Assembly (NCBI GenBank): GCA_945860375.1 | Contig: CAMAQR010000020.1 | Span: 1 to 63,859 of the forward strand | Source: Pseudorhodobacter antarcticus | GTDB lineage: Bacteria > Pseudomonadota > Alphaproteobacteria > Rhodobacterales > Rhodobacteraceae | Length of the DNA stretch: 63,859 bases | Direction: 5' to 3' | In this document: positions 1 to 9,259 of the stretch, one piece after another | Layout of the letters: the number at the start of each line of letters is the position of its first letter | Numbering within the stretch: the stretch's first letter is position 1 | Translations under genes and position numbers: made by a program | Notes under the pieces: generated by a model | Seen by the model: the letters and a program-made list of their open reading frames with translations, nothing else | Database searches by the model: none | Told to the model about the DNA's origin: nothing

Positions 1-38
1 TGTGAACGAGAAGACCTTACCAGCCATCAGCTTCGAGG

Positions 39-147
39 ATTATGCCGACCCCTTTACACCGATCCCAAACAGAAACAACAACTTGCAGACCTACATCGGC
101 ATAATCCGGACATCGGCATAATGCGCCTTATGCCGACATCGGCATAA
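39..147. repeat. Cluster of ACATCGGCATAA repeats and a 20-bp palindrome
   Basis: ACATCGGCATAAT occurs at 93-105 and 110-122. The inverted form TTATGCCGA is at 40-48, and at 128-147 the two orientations fuse into TTATGCCGACATCGGCATAA, with 9-bp arms and a 2-bp centre. Such an array of direct and inverted copies suits a recombinase or repressor binding region. Two plus frames are open into the repeats from the left edge (stops at 119-121 and 145-147), so the tail of a gene may lie here, but neither frame is recognisable. Confidence 0.6.
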
Positions 148-645
148 GCCTCATACGAGGCGGTGGGTTTGACAGCAGTTCATGAATTCTGGCATAGTGA
201 ACCTAGGGCCGAAGGGCTCTAAATGTGCTATACAAAACGCTATGCATTATGCTATACGTGAAAACCACAGACCGCTGATATATATGGATAATTTTTTCAT
301 CTTTGGCAAATGTGTCGGGCTGTCTCTCCGCCAATTTCCCCCACGAAAGCGTTCTCCCGTTCCGGCTGCTGCCGGATTTTTCTGTTGAATTCGGGGGTTA
401 TGCGCGCAGCCCTTTCCACCAGTTGCGGCAGGCTGTGACCCCAAAGCGTTCTCTTAGGGCATTATTCTCCAAGGCTCTGAACTGCGCGCACTATGGTGTA
501 GGGCCGTAAGAATCTATTATCCTAGCATTTTCATGTCTACGTGAAACGGCCGTTTCGCAAAACCATCCGCTGGCGGCGCGACACCGGCATCGGAAGAAGC
601 GGCGTCATCATCTGTGAAGTGAAGGACCGGGGACTTTTATCAACG
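148..645. other. Non-coding stretch, no recognised gene
   Basis: About 500 bases between the palindrome cluster and the stop codon of the first gene. The part before about 530 is visibly richer in A and T than the rest of the window. The open frames here are short, overlap one another and show no family signature. It probably belongs to the integrated element. Confidence 0.5.
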
Positions 646-2166
646 TCAGTTCTCGCTTCGCGCTTTGCGGATGCTCAACAGCTTGTCGGCCAGTGCCCCG
701 GTCACGGTCTTGCCATCCGCCATCGGATAGGCGGCAGAGCACCCCATGATGGCGGTGCCATCGATCCCGAAGTAGCTTTCACCGCCAAGCGGTCCGATGC
801 GGCGGCATGGACCTGTGGCCTCTTTGCCAGTGTAATAGTGGGTCCCGCCGGGACACAGGCAATTCAGGAAGTCAGACGTGGGGCTGATACCAGCACTTTC
901 CAGCAGGGCACCCAGTTTTGCGGCATTCAGTTCGGGCAATCGTTTGGCGATATTGCCTTCGATCTGAACCATCGGCGGGATGGGTTTCGGACCAAGTTTG
1001 TCTTTTGGAAGCCAATTCCATTCTACGCCCAGCTTGGTCAGCTCCCAGGCGACCTGTTCATCGCTCAGGCCCTCTTGCTTCCAACGCTTGACGAAACTCG
1101 CGACCTGCGCCTCGACCCCGGCCTTGCCCAAACCGAGGGGCCAATGGGCCGTTCCCATCTTGCCGGTCAATTCTGCCCAGATCTCTTGATAATCCTTGAT
1201 GTAGTTCGCAGCCCAGGTTGCCTCGTCTGCGGCCCCGTACATCGACGACTTTTCGGCTTCTGAAAGTCCGGTGAAATAGGGCTCTATCTTGGCGATGCTC
1301 TCTTCCAGTTTTTCCTGATTGACGACCTCTTGCTTCCAGCGTTGAAACCGGTCGAAAACAAAGCTCAACACCTCATCCTCTGTGGGGGTACTGGTCTTTC
1401 CCGCCGCTTTCCACATGGATTCCAGCGCTTTGCGAGCCTCGGATTGCAACGTGGGGTTCCCCGTGTACCCCGCCTTGAACTCGTCGTCCCGATACCAGTC
1501 AGCGGTTTTCATCTGGTTGAACATGGCTTGGGTCTTTTCGTTTTCGAAGGCAATTTGCAATGCCTTGCTACTTTCTGCGGCCAGGTCGTAGCCTTTGTAG
1601 GCGACATCGCAGGGCGGGCAGGCTTTGCCCATCACGTCAAAGAACAGCTGCTGCCCTGCTGGTATTGCGCCCTCCTGGCCGGCCGTGGCCGCAACTGCGG
1701 GGGCGGTTTCCAGCATGTATTCGACCAGTCTGCGCTGCACGGCCGTCGCGGTTTCGGCCGAGGTGTCTTGGGCGTTGAATCCGAGGATGGCCGCCGCCTT
1801 GAACATATCGGTTTGCGACATTTGGCCGATCAGTTCTTCGGCCCGTGCCGTAGCGAAGTTGCCGGAAATCGCCTTGGCCCCTGCCGTCAGGATCAGTTCC
1901 GGCGAATAGCCGTCGGTTTGACCCGCCTTGATGAAATCGGCGGCATCCACGTAGTTTTCAACGCCCTTGACACCGGATGCCCCGATCAGGGCCTTGGTGA
2001 ATTCCCATGCCTTTCCGGTGACATCGGTGGGATCGTCGTGGAACTCCAGACTTGTTGATGGCTTGGACTGGGCTCCGGCGGCCTTGGCGAAACCTTCTTG
2101 CGGGGTTTCTGAAAGGGCTGGTTGGGCTAACAGGATCAAGGCGAGCGGCAAAAGGCAGCGCATCAT
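646..2166 (-). CDS. Secreted protein of unknown function (506 aa)
   Basis: Function not recognised. The N-terminus is a typical Sec signal peptide: MMRC, a hydrophobic core LLPLALILLAQ, then a PALSE cleavage region near residue 19. The mature part is soluble, largely helical by composition (Ala, Glu, Lys rich), with no membrane segment. It has a CPPC pair in the middle third (ACPPCDVA) and further Cys residues near the C-terminus (FLNCLCPGG, GPCRR), so disulfides in the periplasm are plausible. The start overlaps the stop of the upstream gene (ATGA), so the two are translationally coupled and probably act together. The gene sits inside the integrated element ending at 7547. Confidence 0.75.
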   Translation of the reverse strand: MMRCLLPLALILLAQPALSETPQEGFAKAAGAQSKPSTSLEFHDDPTDVTGKAWEFTKALIGASGVKGVENYVDAADFIKAGQTDGYSPELILTAGAKAISGNFATARAEELIGQMSQTDMFKAAAILGFNAQDTSAETATAVQRRLVEYMLETAPAVAATAGQEGAIPAGQQLFFDVMGKACPPCDVAYKGYDLAAESSKALQIAFENEKTQAMFNQMKTADWYRDDEFKAGYTGNPTLQSEARKALESMWKAAGKTSTPTEDEVLSFVFDRFQRWKQEVVNQEKLEESIAKIEPYFTGLSEAEKSSMYGAADEATWAANYIKDYQEIWAELTGKMGTAHWPLGLGKAGVEAQVASFVKRWKQEGLSDEQVAWELTKLGVEWNWLPKDKLGPKPIPPMVQIEGNIAKRLPELNAAKLGALLESAGISPTSDFLNCLCPGGTHYYTGKEATGPCRRIGPLGGESYFGIDGTAIMGCSAAYPMADGKTVTGALADKLLSIRKARSEN

Positions 2167-5100
2167 GGCAAGATCTCCAGATCGGCAGCAATGTCATTCA
2201 AAAAGTCGTCCGGGACAAAGTCGGCACTATCGACCAGCGTCCAGCGATCAATCGCCGTCAGACTGGGGGGCGTGACCATCCCTGTACTCAGGCTTAGCAA
2301 ATCCAGCCTTGCCGGCAGATTTTCGCCCGCGGCATGGGTCATGACGGTGGCATAAAGTGCATCCTGCGACATCGTCGGCACGTCGCCGCGCAGGATCGGA
2401 CCGCCGGGCAAAGCGATGGAAGCCCAGCCGATGCCCACGTCGATCTGCGCCCGGCCATCCCATTGCGTGTCCATCCAGACGGCGTCAATTTCCCGAGTCC
2501 AGGTCTGATAGGGCGAACTGTGCAGCGTCATCGCCCAGACATCGCGGCCGGTCACCCGCACCAGCGAGAACCATGCAACATGGTCTGGCCACATGTCGGG
2601 AGTCTTGCTGCGCGACAGGGAAAGGTTGAACGCAGGCTCGGCCTTGGGGTCCAGCGCCAGATCAATCCTTGCCGGAGTGATCAGGTTGCGCTGATCAAGA
2701 TGCAGGACGGGTTCGGAGGAAAGCAGGCCAGTCATGCCCCAACCGTTGCCTGCGGGAACGTTGACCGAAAGCCTGCCGCCGTCCATCCGGGCAAACGCAT
2801 CGAAGTTGCCGCCCCACGCGGCGGCAGCCTCCCATATCGGGTCCAGCGTGCCGTCGAAAACCTGCGTCATGGGCAAAGGCGGCACGCCTTCGGCGGGACC
2901 ATTGGCAGGCCGCGGAACTGTTGACGCAGTCCGTGTCACCTCCACACCTTTCAAGGCCCAGCGATGCGCAACATCGGTCGTCTGCGCGATGGCATAGGCA
3001 TAAAGATGCAGGCCAGCGCCCTCCACAGCTTGCGACCACGGCAAGGTGACCGGCGCGAAGCCTTCGGCCTCGACCGTCACCTGACCCGGTCGCAAAACCA
3101 TCCGGACGCGTGACGGGGCGGTACTGGGACCGTCATTGCTCCACGCATCGCCCGGAACATCGTTGTTCAACCGCAGCAAAGCGCGCCCCTGACCCGTGAC
3201 CGGATCGGTCTGAAAGACAAAGATCAGGGCCGGGGCGGGCGGCTCTCCGGGGTAGTTGCCTGCTCCGGGGCGGGCCATTGCCAGCACAAAGCCGTCACTG
3301 CGGGCAGGGTCAATCGACCAATCCAGTGCCACGGCAGCATCACCGTGAAAATCATCCAGCCAGATCGCGGGCGTCGGCGTGTAAAGCCCCGTCGCAGCCC
3401 CACCCAGACCCGGCGCGACCGATACCGTCAGCCCAGCCGCGTCGATCTTTGCATCGCGGGCAAAGTCCCCCCCAGCCAGCATCAAGGGAGCCCAGATCCG
3501 GCCACGGGTGCTGTCAAACAGGATCTGCGGGGCGGCGGGTTGCGGATACGGGCTGACCGACGCGGCGGCGGCAGCGCCGTGGTTCAGCGTGACTTCGGTC
3601 AAGGCCAATTTTGCTGGGCCTTCGGCTTCGACGCTGTGGCTGATGATGTGCAGGAAAAAACCGTCGACAGGCAGCGGAAGGGGCAGCTGTGCCTCAAGAC
3701 TCTGGCCATCCGGCAGCAACAAACGCGCGGTGCCCGCAGTATCCAGCCGCAATTCAAGCACATCCGGCACCTGTCCGGGTAAAACAGCGGTTGCAACCTG
3801 TTGTTGACGCACAAAAAGGGCCGGGCGACTGGTAGCGCCATCGGTTGAGGTCGTCCAATGCAAGCGCAGATCGTGGACGCTCCATTCCTCGACCTCGGCA
3901 CGCGGGTCCAGCGACAAGGCAAAGTTCGTGGTCTGGTCCGGTTCCAGTTGCAACCGCAGTGCCACCGTGTCGCTTGGCCCGTCAAAGGTGATCAAGGGCC
4001 GGGTTGACCAAATCCCTGCCTTGCCCCAACCGGCCCCGCCCGGCACGTCAACCCGCAGCGCACCATCGCTCACCTGCGCAAACCGGTCGAAATCCCCACC
4101 CGCCGAGGCCACAGGCTGCCAGTCCGACGTCATCTCACCGGCAAACAGCATCCCTTCCGGCGGCGGGGTCGTTGCAGTCACGGCAAGATCTCCCGGCTCG
4201 ACCAGGGTTGCGCCGTAAACGATCTGCGACGCATCTTCTTGTGTCAGATAGAGACCGTCTTCGGCCCAGATGACCAGCAGAACCGCCATCCCCCCTGGCA
4301 CCGGGACCGCCCGTAACCGAACCTGCGCGGCGCGCGTCCCACTGGCCATCTCCATCGGCCCCGAAGCGTCATGCGCAAAGGCCCACGGCGTTTCCGGCGC
4401 GACAGACGCTCCGGCAGCGTCTCCCAACGCCTCTTTGACCAGCGCATCGAACATAGTCGCATCCCCTGTGCCGGGCAAGATCACCAAGCGCGCCACCGCC
4501 TCGCCTTCGGCATCTGATGCCACGACGAAAGGACGCCCCAAAGCGTCGGTTTCCTGCGAGGTCCGCCAAAGCGCGGGCACCCAAATCTCGATCGGACCAA
4601 GGGAAATGGGCACTGAAACGCCGACCAGACCCATCGGCGCGCCCTCAACCGCCCCGATATCGCGCGCCCAGACCATGCCATCGTCCCAATTTATATGCTG
4701 GTTGTCCTGACTCAGCACCCCGATGGTGACCCAGTCATCCACGACGATCTGAAACGTCCGAGGGTCGCGGCGCGTCACGATCGCCTCGACTTCGTCGCCA
4801 GACAGGGAATAGGCGATTCCCCCGTCTTGCAGTGTCAACGACAAAGGCCGGTCCGCCTTTCCATCAAGATACCACTCCCCCGACGGATCGGCGACCGGAT
4901 CGGACCTTTCGGGCTTCAACTGCACCGAAGCGATGATCCGGCCGAACACTTCATCCGCAGCCGCCGCCTCGGCCTCGGGGACGACCAGGACCAGCACTAC
5001 GGGTCCATCGGGCGTGTCGATGTCGATGTAGCGGGCCTGCGAACCCTGCTGCATGGGTTCGACAAGGACGATCTCGGACGCGGCCGTTCCGTTCAGATCC

Positions 5101-5363
5101 ACCGGCGTGACGGAAAAGATGGCTGTGGCGGGCAACGTCGCCGTCAGATCGCCTTGCACGACCGCAACGCCGATACCGGTCGATCCCACAGCGTCCTGAA
5201 CAGCGGCATACCCCCCCGAGGCCGAGGATGGATCGTAAAAGAACTGCCAGGGCTCTGGAACATCGAACTGCAACGCGCCCAGATCTACCCGCCGCCAGTC
5301 ATCGGCCACAGCCGGCAGGGCAAGCCAAGTCAAAAGAATCGCAATCAAAACCCTCGGCGTCAT
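2163..5363 (-). CDS. Large secreted protein with three tandem modules (1066 aa)
   Basis: Function not recognised. I place the start at the ATG at 5363: GGAGGG lies 8 bases upstream and the residues from there (MTPRVLIAILLTWLALPAVA) form a signal peptide, whereas the 22 codons upstream do not. After a leader region of about 400 residues come three related modules starting near residues 403, 613 and 834. Each opens with a Trp, then a GG(D/N)F segment, a G-x-L-x-V-x-V-P stretch and a G-x-G segment before T/S-x-P. The spacing of 210-220 residues and strand-rich composition suggest a LamG/concanavalin-like beta sandwich, which is inference. No membrane anchor is evident. The last codons overlap the start of the following gene, forming a two-gene operon. 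Confidence 0.75.
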   Translation of the reverse strand: MTPRVLIAILLTWLALPAVADDWRRVDLGALQFDVPEPWQFFYDPSSASGGYAAVQDAVGSTGIGVAVVQGDLTATLPATAIFSVTPVDLNGTAASEIVLVEPMQQGSQARYIDIDTPDGPVVLVLVVPEAEAAAADEVFGRIIASVQLKPERSDPVADPSGEWYLDGKADRPLSLTLQDGGIAYSLSGDEVEAIVTRRDPRTFQIVVDDWVTIGVLSQDNQHINWDDGMVWARDIGAVEGAPMGLVGVSVPISLGPIEIWVPALWRTSQETDALGRPFVVASDAEGEAVARLVILPGTGDATMFDALVKEALGDAAGASVAPETPWAFAHDASGPMEMASGTRAAQVRLRAVPVPGGMAVLLVIWAEDGLYLTQEDASQIVYGATLVEPGDLAVTATTPPPEGMLFAGEMTSDWQPVASAGGDFDRFAQVSDGALRVDVPGGAGWGKAGIWSTRPLITFDGPSDTVALRLQLEPDQTTNFALSLDPRAEVEEWSVHDLRLHWTTSTDGATSRPALFVRQQQVATAVLPGQVPDVLELRLDTAGTARLLLPDGQSLEAQLPLPLPVDGFFLHIISHSVEAEGPAKLALTEVTLNHGAAAAASVSPYPQPAAPQILFDSTRGRIWAPLMLAGGDFARDAKIDAAGLTVSVAPGLGGAATGLYTPTPAIWLDDFHGDAAVALDWSIDPARSDGFVLAMARPGAGNYPGEPPAPALIFVFQTDPVTGQGRALLRLNNDVPGDAWSNDGPSTAPSRVRMVLRPGQVTVEAEGFAPVTLPWSQAVEGAGLHLYAYAIAQTTDVAHRWALKGVEVTRTASTVPRPANGPAEGVPPLPMTQVFDGTLDPIWEAAAAWGGNFDAFARMDGGRLSVNVPAGNGWGMTGLLSSEPVLHLDQRNLITPARIDLALDPKAEPAFNLSLSRSKTPDMWPDHVAWFSLVRVTGRDVWAMTLHSSPYQTWTREIDAVWMDTQWDGRAQIDVGIGWASIALPGGPILRGDVPTMSQDALYATVMTHAAGENLPARLDLLSLSTGMVTPPSLTAIDRWTLVDSADFVPDDFLNDIAADLEILP

Positions 5364-5504
5364 CGGAGTCTCCCTCCAAACGGATGGCCACCAGCATACC
5401 ATTGCCTCGCACGGTGATCCTTGCGCCAAGTCAATCCGGGTCGTCTAGGCCCCGGAGTGTTTCAACTTTCATTGCGAACTCGGCAATGGGACCATTTCAA
5501 TCAG

Positions 5505-5828
5505 GGGCTTGCACTCGTCTGCAGCCTACACGCCGCCGCGGCCGGCTCCTGCTCGATCTTCTATCCGGCGGTCATAACCTTGCTGGGCAAATGCTTTCCG
5601 CAGATGCAAAGTCAGGCGATCGGTTTTGCAGCAACGGGCGGCGGGGTGGGTGCCTTCGTATTTCCTTTCCTGATGTCAGCCCTTGCGGAAGGCTGGGGTA
5701 TTCGAATCGGCTTTGCGACCCATGCCGTCTTCGGCGTCGCCGTGACCCTTGCTGCCATTGGTCTGGCGCGTGCTGCAACCGGGAGAAAGCGCTCCGCTTT
5801 GACCTGGAGGCCCGGCCATAGGCGCTGA
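5505..5828 (+). pseudogene. Remnant of an MFS transporter (C-terminal part)
   Basis: Translation in this frame gives about 95 residues resembling the last three helices of a major facilitator transporter: a segment with FYPAVITLLGK, then QAIGFAATGGGVGAFVFP, then two hydrophobic helices ending ARAATGRK. The usual 12-helix protein is about 400 residues, so at least three quarters are missing. The upstream residues in this frame are not transporter-like. It lies between the secreted-protein operon and the integrase and looks like debris from an earlier insertion. Confidence 0.55.
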
Positions 5829-5946
5829 GTGGACCGCCAGGTGCCATCTGGCTCTGCTGATTCATGTGCAAAGCCAAAATGACGACGTGGCGTCTGGTGA
5901 CTCCCTCCTAGCCCCTGCGTGGTTCTGCGTCTGGCTTCAGATGCTC

Positions 5947-7302
5947 TTATGGCGCCTGAACTTGAAATTCATTCAAGGCTTTAGCTAGAACTGTCAGTGC
6001 CCTTGCTTGCGGATTTTCGACGTTCTTCTTGATCGAGACGAAACGCAGGTAGTGTGAGGCCGCACCACTAACGTTCTCCCTGCGCAATGGATCGGTATGT
6101 CCAATAATTTGGTCAATGGTGGAAATCGGAAGTTCCAGCTCTTGCATCAAGGTGGCAGCGGTTCGTCTTAGGTCGTGCCGATGCCAGCCATCCGTTTTCG
6201 TCGCCTCCATTAGCGCATTCTGAAATCTAGTCCAGTTTCCAAGTTTGCCGCCCCGCTGATTGGGGAACACCAAGTCAGAGCCCGCTGCAGTCTCAAAATA
6301 AGGAAGTGATTTCAATAGATTAATGACATAATCCGAAAGCGGTAGGTTCTGTCCGCGCGGACCGCCCTTCGTCGATTTCACGCTCGGTTTCCGCCAAACT
6401 TTGTTCACGAAATCGATCTCGCTCCATTTCATTTCCACCATTTCTTCAAGACGCGCCGCAGTAAAGAGCAGGAAGCGCAATGATATTGGTCGAAAATCAT
6501 GTTCAGGCTTCAAGCGCATTCGAGGCAACTTCGGCGCTGGATGGGTCAACATTGGCAGCACTGCGTGCAACTCTTCCTGCGTCAATACACGGCTGCGTTC
6601 TCCAGTAATGGATGCGTCATCTGTCGAGGGGTCAAACACGTTTGCCAAATCAATGACTTCAAGACGAGGGTCGCGCCCTGCCCCGGCTTGGATGAATCCC
6701 CTTCTCCCTGCCGCCCAATGGAGCAAGGGCATCAAGTAGGACCGAGCGCGCGAAACCTGACCATTCGAGGTTGTCTTGCCTTCAGTTTTGCGCACAGGCT
6801 CATAAGATTTCAGAGCAATCACAAAATCCATCTCGGTTAATGTAGTCACGTCGCGGTCAAGCAACCGCGCAAAAACGCGCTCTATGCAGCGACGCGCTTC
6901 ACTGCGCATAGACTTTGGCCCCAATACCGACCACACCTTCCGTGCCGCACCACGCTGCCGCTCGAACTCTATGACCAATGCTCCCAATTTTGGCTGTGGT
7001 TCCGCCGCTTGTCGGCGCGCATGTTTTATGCCGTTCGGATCCCCTCCCCCCTTTAGTTCCAGCCTGACTCGTGCCGCTTCATCGCGCGCAGCCTTCAATG
7101 TCATCTGCGGATAGGCCCCGAGCGTGACGGTCTGTAGCTTGCCGGCTGCATCACGTGCTTTCAAAACAAAGGTTGCATCCCCTTTCGCTGAAATTCGCGC
7201 CCTTAAGCCGGTGCTGACCTTATCTGTGATCTCGTAACGAAACCCGGAAGGCTTCAGCTTTCGCAGATACGTGTCAGACAAGGTAGGTGTGTCGGTTTGC
7301 AC
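5947..7302 (-). CDS. Tyrosine-type integrase with arm-binding N-terminal domain (451 aa)
   Basis: Site-specific recombinase that would integrate and excise the element. The N-terminal 90 residues match the DUF4102-type arm-binding domain of P4-like integrases (DTYLRKLKPSG, then LGAYPQMTLKAARDEA). The catalytic domain shows the tyrosine-recombinase residues in order: Arg in FTAARLEEM, His-x-x-Arg in HDLRRT, His in IIGHTD and the Tyr nucleophile in ASHYLR. Length is normal for the family. It starts about 200 bases from the tRNA-Phe remnant and is transcribed away from it, a common arrangement for tRNA-targeting integrases. It appears intact. Confidence 0.93.
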   Translation of the reverse strand: MQTDTPTLSDTYLRKLKPSGFRYEITDKVSTGLRARISAKGDATFVLKARDAAGKLQTVTLGAYPQMTLKAARDEAARVRLELKGGGDPNGIKHARRQAAEPQPKLGALVIEFERQRGAARKVWSVLGPKSMRSEARRCIERVFARLLDRDVTTLTEMDFVIALKSYEPVRKTEGKTTSNGQVSRARSYLMPLLHWAAGRRGFIQAGAGRDPRLEVIDLANVFDPSTDDASITGERSRVLTQEELHAVLPMLTHPAPKLPRMRLKPEHDFRPISLRFLLFTAARLEEMVEMKWSEIDFVNKVWRKPSVKSTKGGPRGQNLPLSDYVINLLKSLPYFETAAGSDLVFPNQRGGKLGNWTRFQNALMEATKTDGWHRHDLRRTAATLMQELELPISTIDQIIGHTDPLRRENVSGAASHYLRFVSIKKNVENPQARALTVLAKALNEFQVQAP

Positions 7303-7497
7303 TTACGATCATTCCTTCTGGGCTACACCCGGGCTACAAAACCCAGTCTAAGCGATACTGCAGGTTGCAACTCATCGCAACTACCTGCAAATTCTGTTCT
7401 GCATCATATCCTTCATAACTTATTGTTTTATAGTGCTTAATATGCAAATTATAACAGCATTCCATAGGAAACGGCCACACTCAATTCGTAAAGATGT

Positions 7498-7547
7498 GCG
7501 GATTGAAAATCCGCGTGTCGGCGGTTCAATTCCATCTCCGGGCACCA
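7498..7547 (+). other. tRNA-Phe 3' remnant, probable attachment site (attR)
   Basis: These 50 bases fit tRNA positions 27-76: a perfect 5-bp anticodon stem around loop TTGAAAA (anticodon GAA), a variable loop, a T arm and a tail ending CCGGGCACCA. The T stem has a C-A mismatch. Just upstream the D-arm likeness fades, and the bases where the 5' acceptor strand should be (about 7470-7476) do not pair with the 3' strand, so it is not a functional tRNA. Integrases often use the 3' half of a tRNA gene as att core. With the integrase to the left, this is best read as the right-hand junction, the intact tRNA-Phe lying left of the window. Confidence 0.65.
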
Positions 7548-7979
7548 CGATTTTCAGTAAAAAAATCAATCGCCTGCGCATAGCACGCTGTCGAGTTCGC
7601 GTGGTGCACAGCCAGCGCACCGTTCTGCGCGCGTTCTTGCCGGATTTTGCCCCCCACGCACTCGTTTTCTGTGGTGGGCACAGTCCAGCGGTTTGGTATA
7701 TTGGACGTGGTGTTCGGAAGTGCTGGCGCTCCGCCGCATTTCTGTTGCTGTGGTGTCAGGCCAAACGAGACATGTGTTGGGCTGAGACGGGCGAGGTTGG
7801 ACCAAGCTTGCACCGAAACACCGATCGCCGATGTCGGGCCCGCTCCCCTGCCCTTTGCTTTGTTACTGAAACGTTCGGGTTTTCTGGCGATATATGGCAT
7901 TTCTGTTTTCCGGCTTGGAAACTGCTTGAAAAGCTTTCGGGTCACCACATCTTTTCAAAAAGAACAGGGAGAATGCAAA
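7548..7979. other. Intergenic stretch without recognised gene
   Basis: Lies between the tRNA remnant and the next start codon. Frames on both strands are open for up to 140 codons, but they overlap one another, have atypical composition and show no family motif. I see no supportable gene. The last bases (GGGAGAATGCAAA) hold the ribosome binding site of the next gene. Confidence 0.45.
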
Positions 7980-8327
7980 ATGAAGACCTTCTACATCGCC
8001 GCCTTTATGGTCATGACGCCTTATGCTGCTGTTGCGGAAACACTTGCGACTGGAGAGCAGATCACGACACTCGTGGCTGGCAATACGGTGCAAGGCAGTA
8101 TGCTGGAATCAGGCTCTTATACCGAGTTTTACCAAGCCGATGGTGTCATCAAAGGTGCCGATTACATTGGAAAGTGGAGCATCAAAGACAATCAGATGTG
8201 CTTTGACTATGGGGATGGACCAGATTGCTTTTCGGTTCGCGTCGCAGGTGATGCTGTGACATGGGTGAAAGACGGCGCTGATGATGGCACTGGCACCATC
8301 GTCAAAGGCAACCCGAACAATTACTAA
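7980..8327 (+). CDS. Small secreted protein (115 aa), unknown function
   Basis: Starts at the ATG at 7980 behind GGGAGA. Residues 1-19 form a signal peptide (hydrophobic core YIAAFMVMTPYAAVA followed by Glu), so the mature protein of about 96 residues should be periplasmic. It is strand-rich with aromatic residues and two Cys (QMCFDYGDGPDCF) spaced to form a disulfide. The pattern resembles small periplasmic proteins with a G-x-W-x-I core common in alphaproteobacteria, whose roles are unknown to me. It stands alone and is followed by a terminator-like hairpin. It lies just outside the proposed element boundary. Confidence 0.75.
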   Translation: MKTFYIAAFMVMTPYAAVAETLATGEQITTLVAGNTVQGSMLESGSYTEFYQADGVIKGADYIGKWSIKDNQMCFDYGDGPDCFSVRVAGDAVTWVKDGADDGTGTIVKGNPNNY

Positions 8328-8339
8328 TCAGATCCCGGC

Positions 8340-8371
8340 AAAGGTCGCGCGGGTTTGATCGTGCGGCCTTT
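8340..8371 (+). terminator. Hairpin after the small secreted protein gene
   Basis: AAAGGTCGCGC and GTGCGGCCTTT pair with two G-U type positions around a 10-base loop, just after the stop at 8327. There is only a short T run, so it is a plausible but not strong intrinsic terminator. Confidence 0.45.
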
Positions 8372-8584
8372 GTACCCTTTCGCGCCAGAGGTTTGAAGTC
8401 TATCGGGACATGAACCCACAGTTGTTGGGGTGTTTCACAACCGTCATCAGCGTCAGCTGAGCGCCGCAATCGAGGTTGAGGCGGACAGAGTAGTCCACTA
8501 ACTTGGCCACACCATGTCATCCCCCAATTGGCCAAAACTGGATGCCCTGCCCCTAAATCAAGCTTCAACCAAAAGGACTCTGCG

Positions 8585-8944
8585 ATGACTTTCTCTGAAG
8601 ACGAGCGCAAGATCGCCAATATTCACGAGGCGACGTTTACCTCTTTCGTCTATCCCGACGGCGTGGCCATGGGTGACGACATCCTGCAACTGGATACGGC
8701 CACGCCTCTGGGCGAGGGCTTTCATGTTTACCGCATGCCCGCCGGCATGACGACGCGGCGCCACATTCATAATGGTCACGAGCAATTCCTGATCCTTGAG
8801 GGCGAGTTGATCGAAGACGACGGCCATGTGCTGAAGGCTGGCGACCTTGTGTTTTACCGTGACGGGACCGAACACCATTCCTACACGCCGAACGGCTGCC
8901 TTTTGGCCGTCCATATCGCCGGGCCGGAAATCTCGACGCGCTAG
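8585..8944 (+). CDS. Single-domain cupin protein (119 aa)
   Basis: Small cupin_2-type beta barrel. The start at 8585 follows AAAGGA at suitable spacing; the longer frame upstream has no such site. Cupin motif 1 is visible as HIHNGHEQFLILEGEL (two His and one Glu for metal) and motif 2 as GDLVFYRDGTEHHSYTPNG with the third His. A divalent metal site is therefore likely. Such proteins are dioxygenase-like enzymes, isomerases or anti-sigma sensors; the sequence alone does not say which. No operon partner is evident, since the next gene to the right is convergent. Confidence 0.8.
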   Translation: MTFSEDERKIANIHEATFTSFVYPDGVAMGDDILQLDTATPLGEGFHVYRMPAGMTTRRHIHNGHEQFLILEGELIEDDGHVLKAGDLVFYRDGTEHHSYTPNGCLLAVHIAGPEISTR

Positions 8945-9259
8945 GCGCCTTGCTTTTTGGCATTGCGATTTTTCGGTCCAGCGTTCAGCGCTGCCGCAAA
9001 TTCAGTCAAAGTGTTGCGCAGGCATTGCACAATCCGTCAGTGCTCCTGAGCGTTGTCGGTGGCTTTGCCAACGCGTTTGCCGGGTTGACCACAGTGTTTG
9101 CGGATGATGTGTGAACCGTCCCGGGATTGGCGCGGTGCAAAACTCTCAAAGCATTGCCCGTTCAGGCCCAGACCCAATGCAGCGCAAACGCTGGCGTGGC
9201 CTGTGCCTGTCAAATCCGGGGGAGTCTGGCCCAAGGTCGCTTGCGCTAGGGATCTAACC
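8945..9259. other. Intergenic stretch, nothing recognised
   Basis: About 315 bases between the cupin stop and the convergent stop of phnM. No frame shows a recognisable family, and I see no clear hairpin with a T run. Confidence 0.4.

Noticed and set aside
7470..7547. Functional tRNA-Phe gene
   Set aside because: The 3' part folds well, but the 5' acceptor strand does not pair and the D arm is degraded, so it is a remnant or attachment site.
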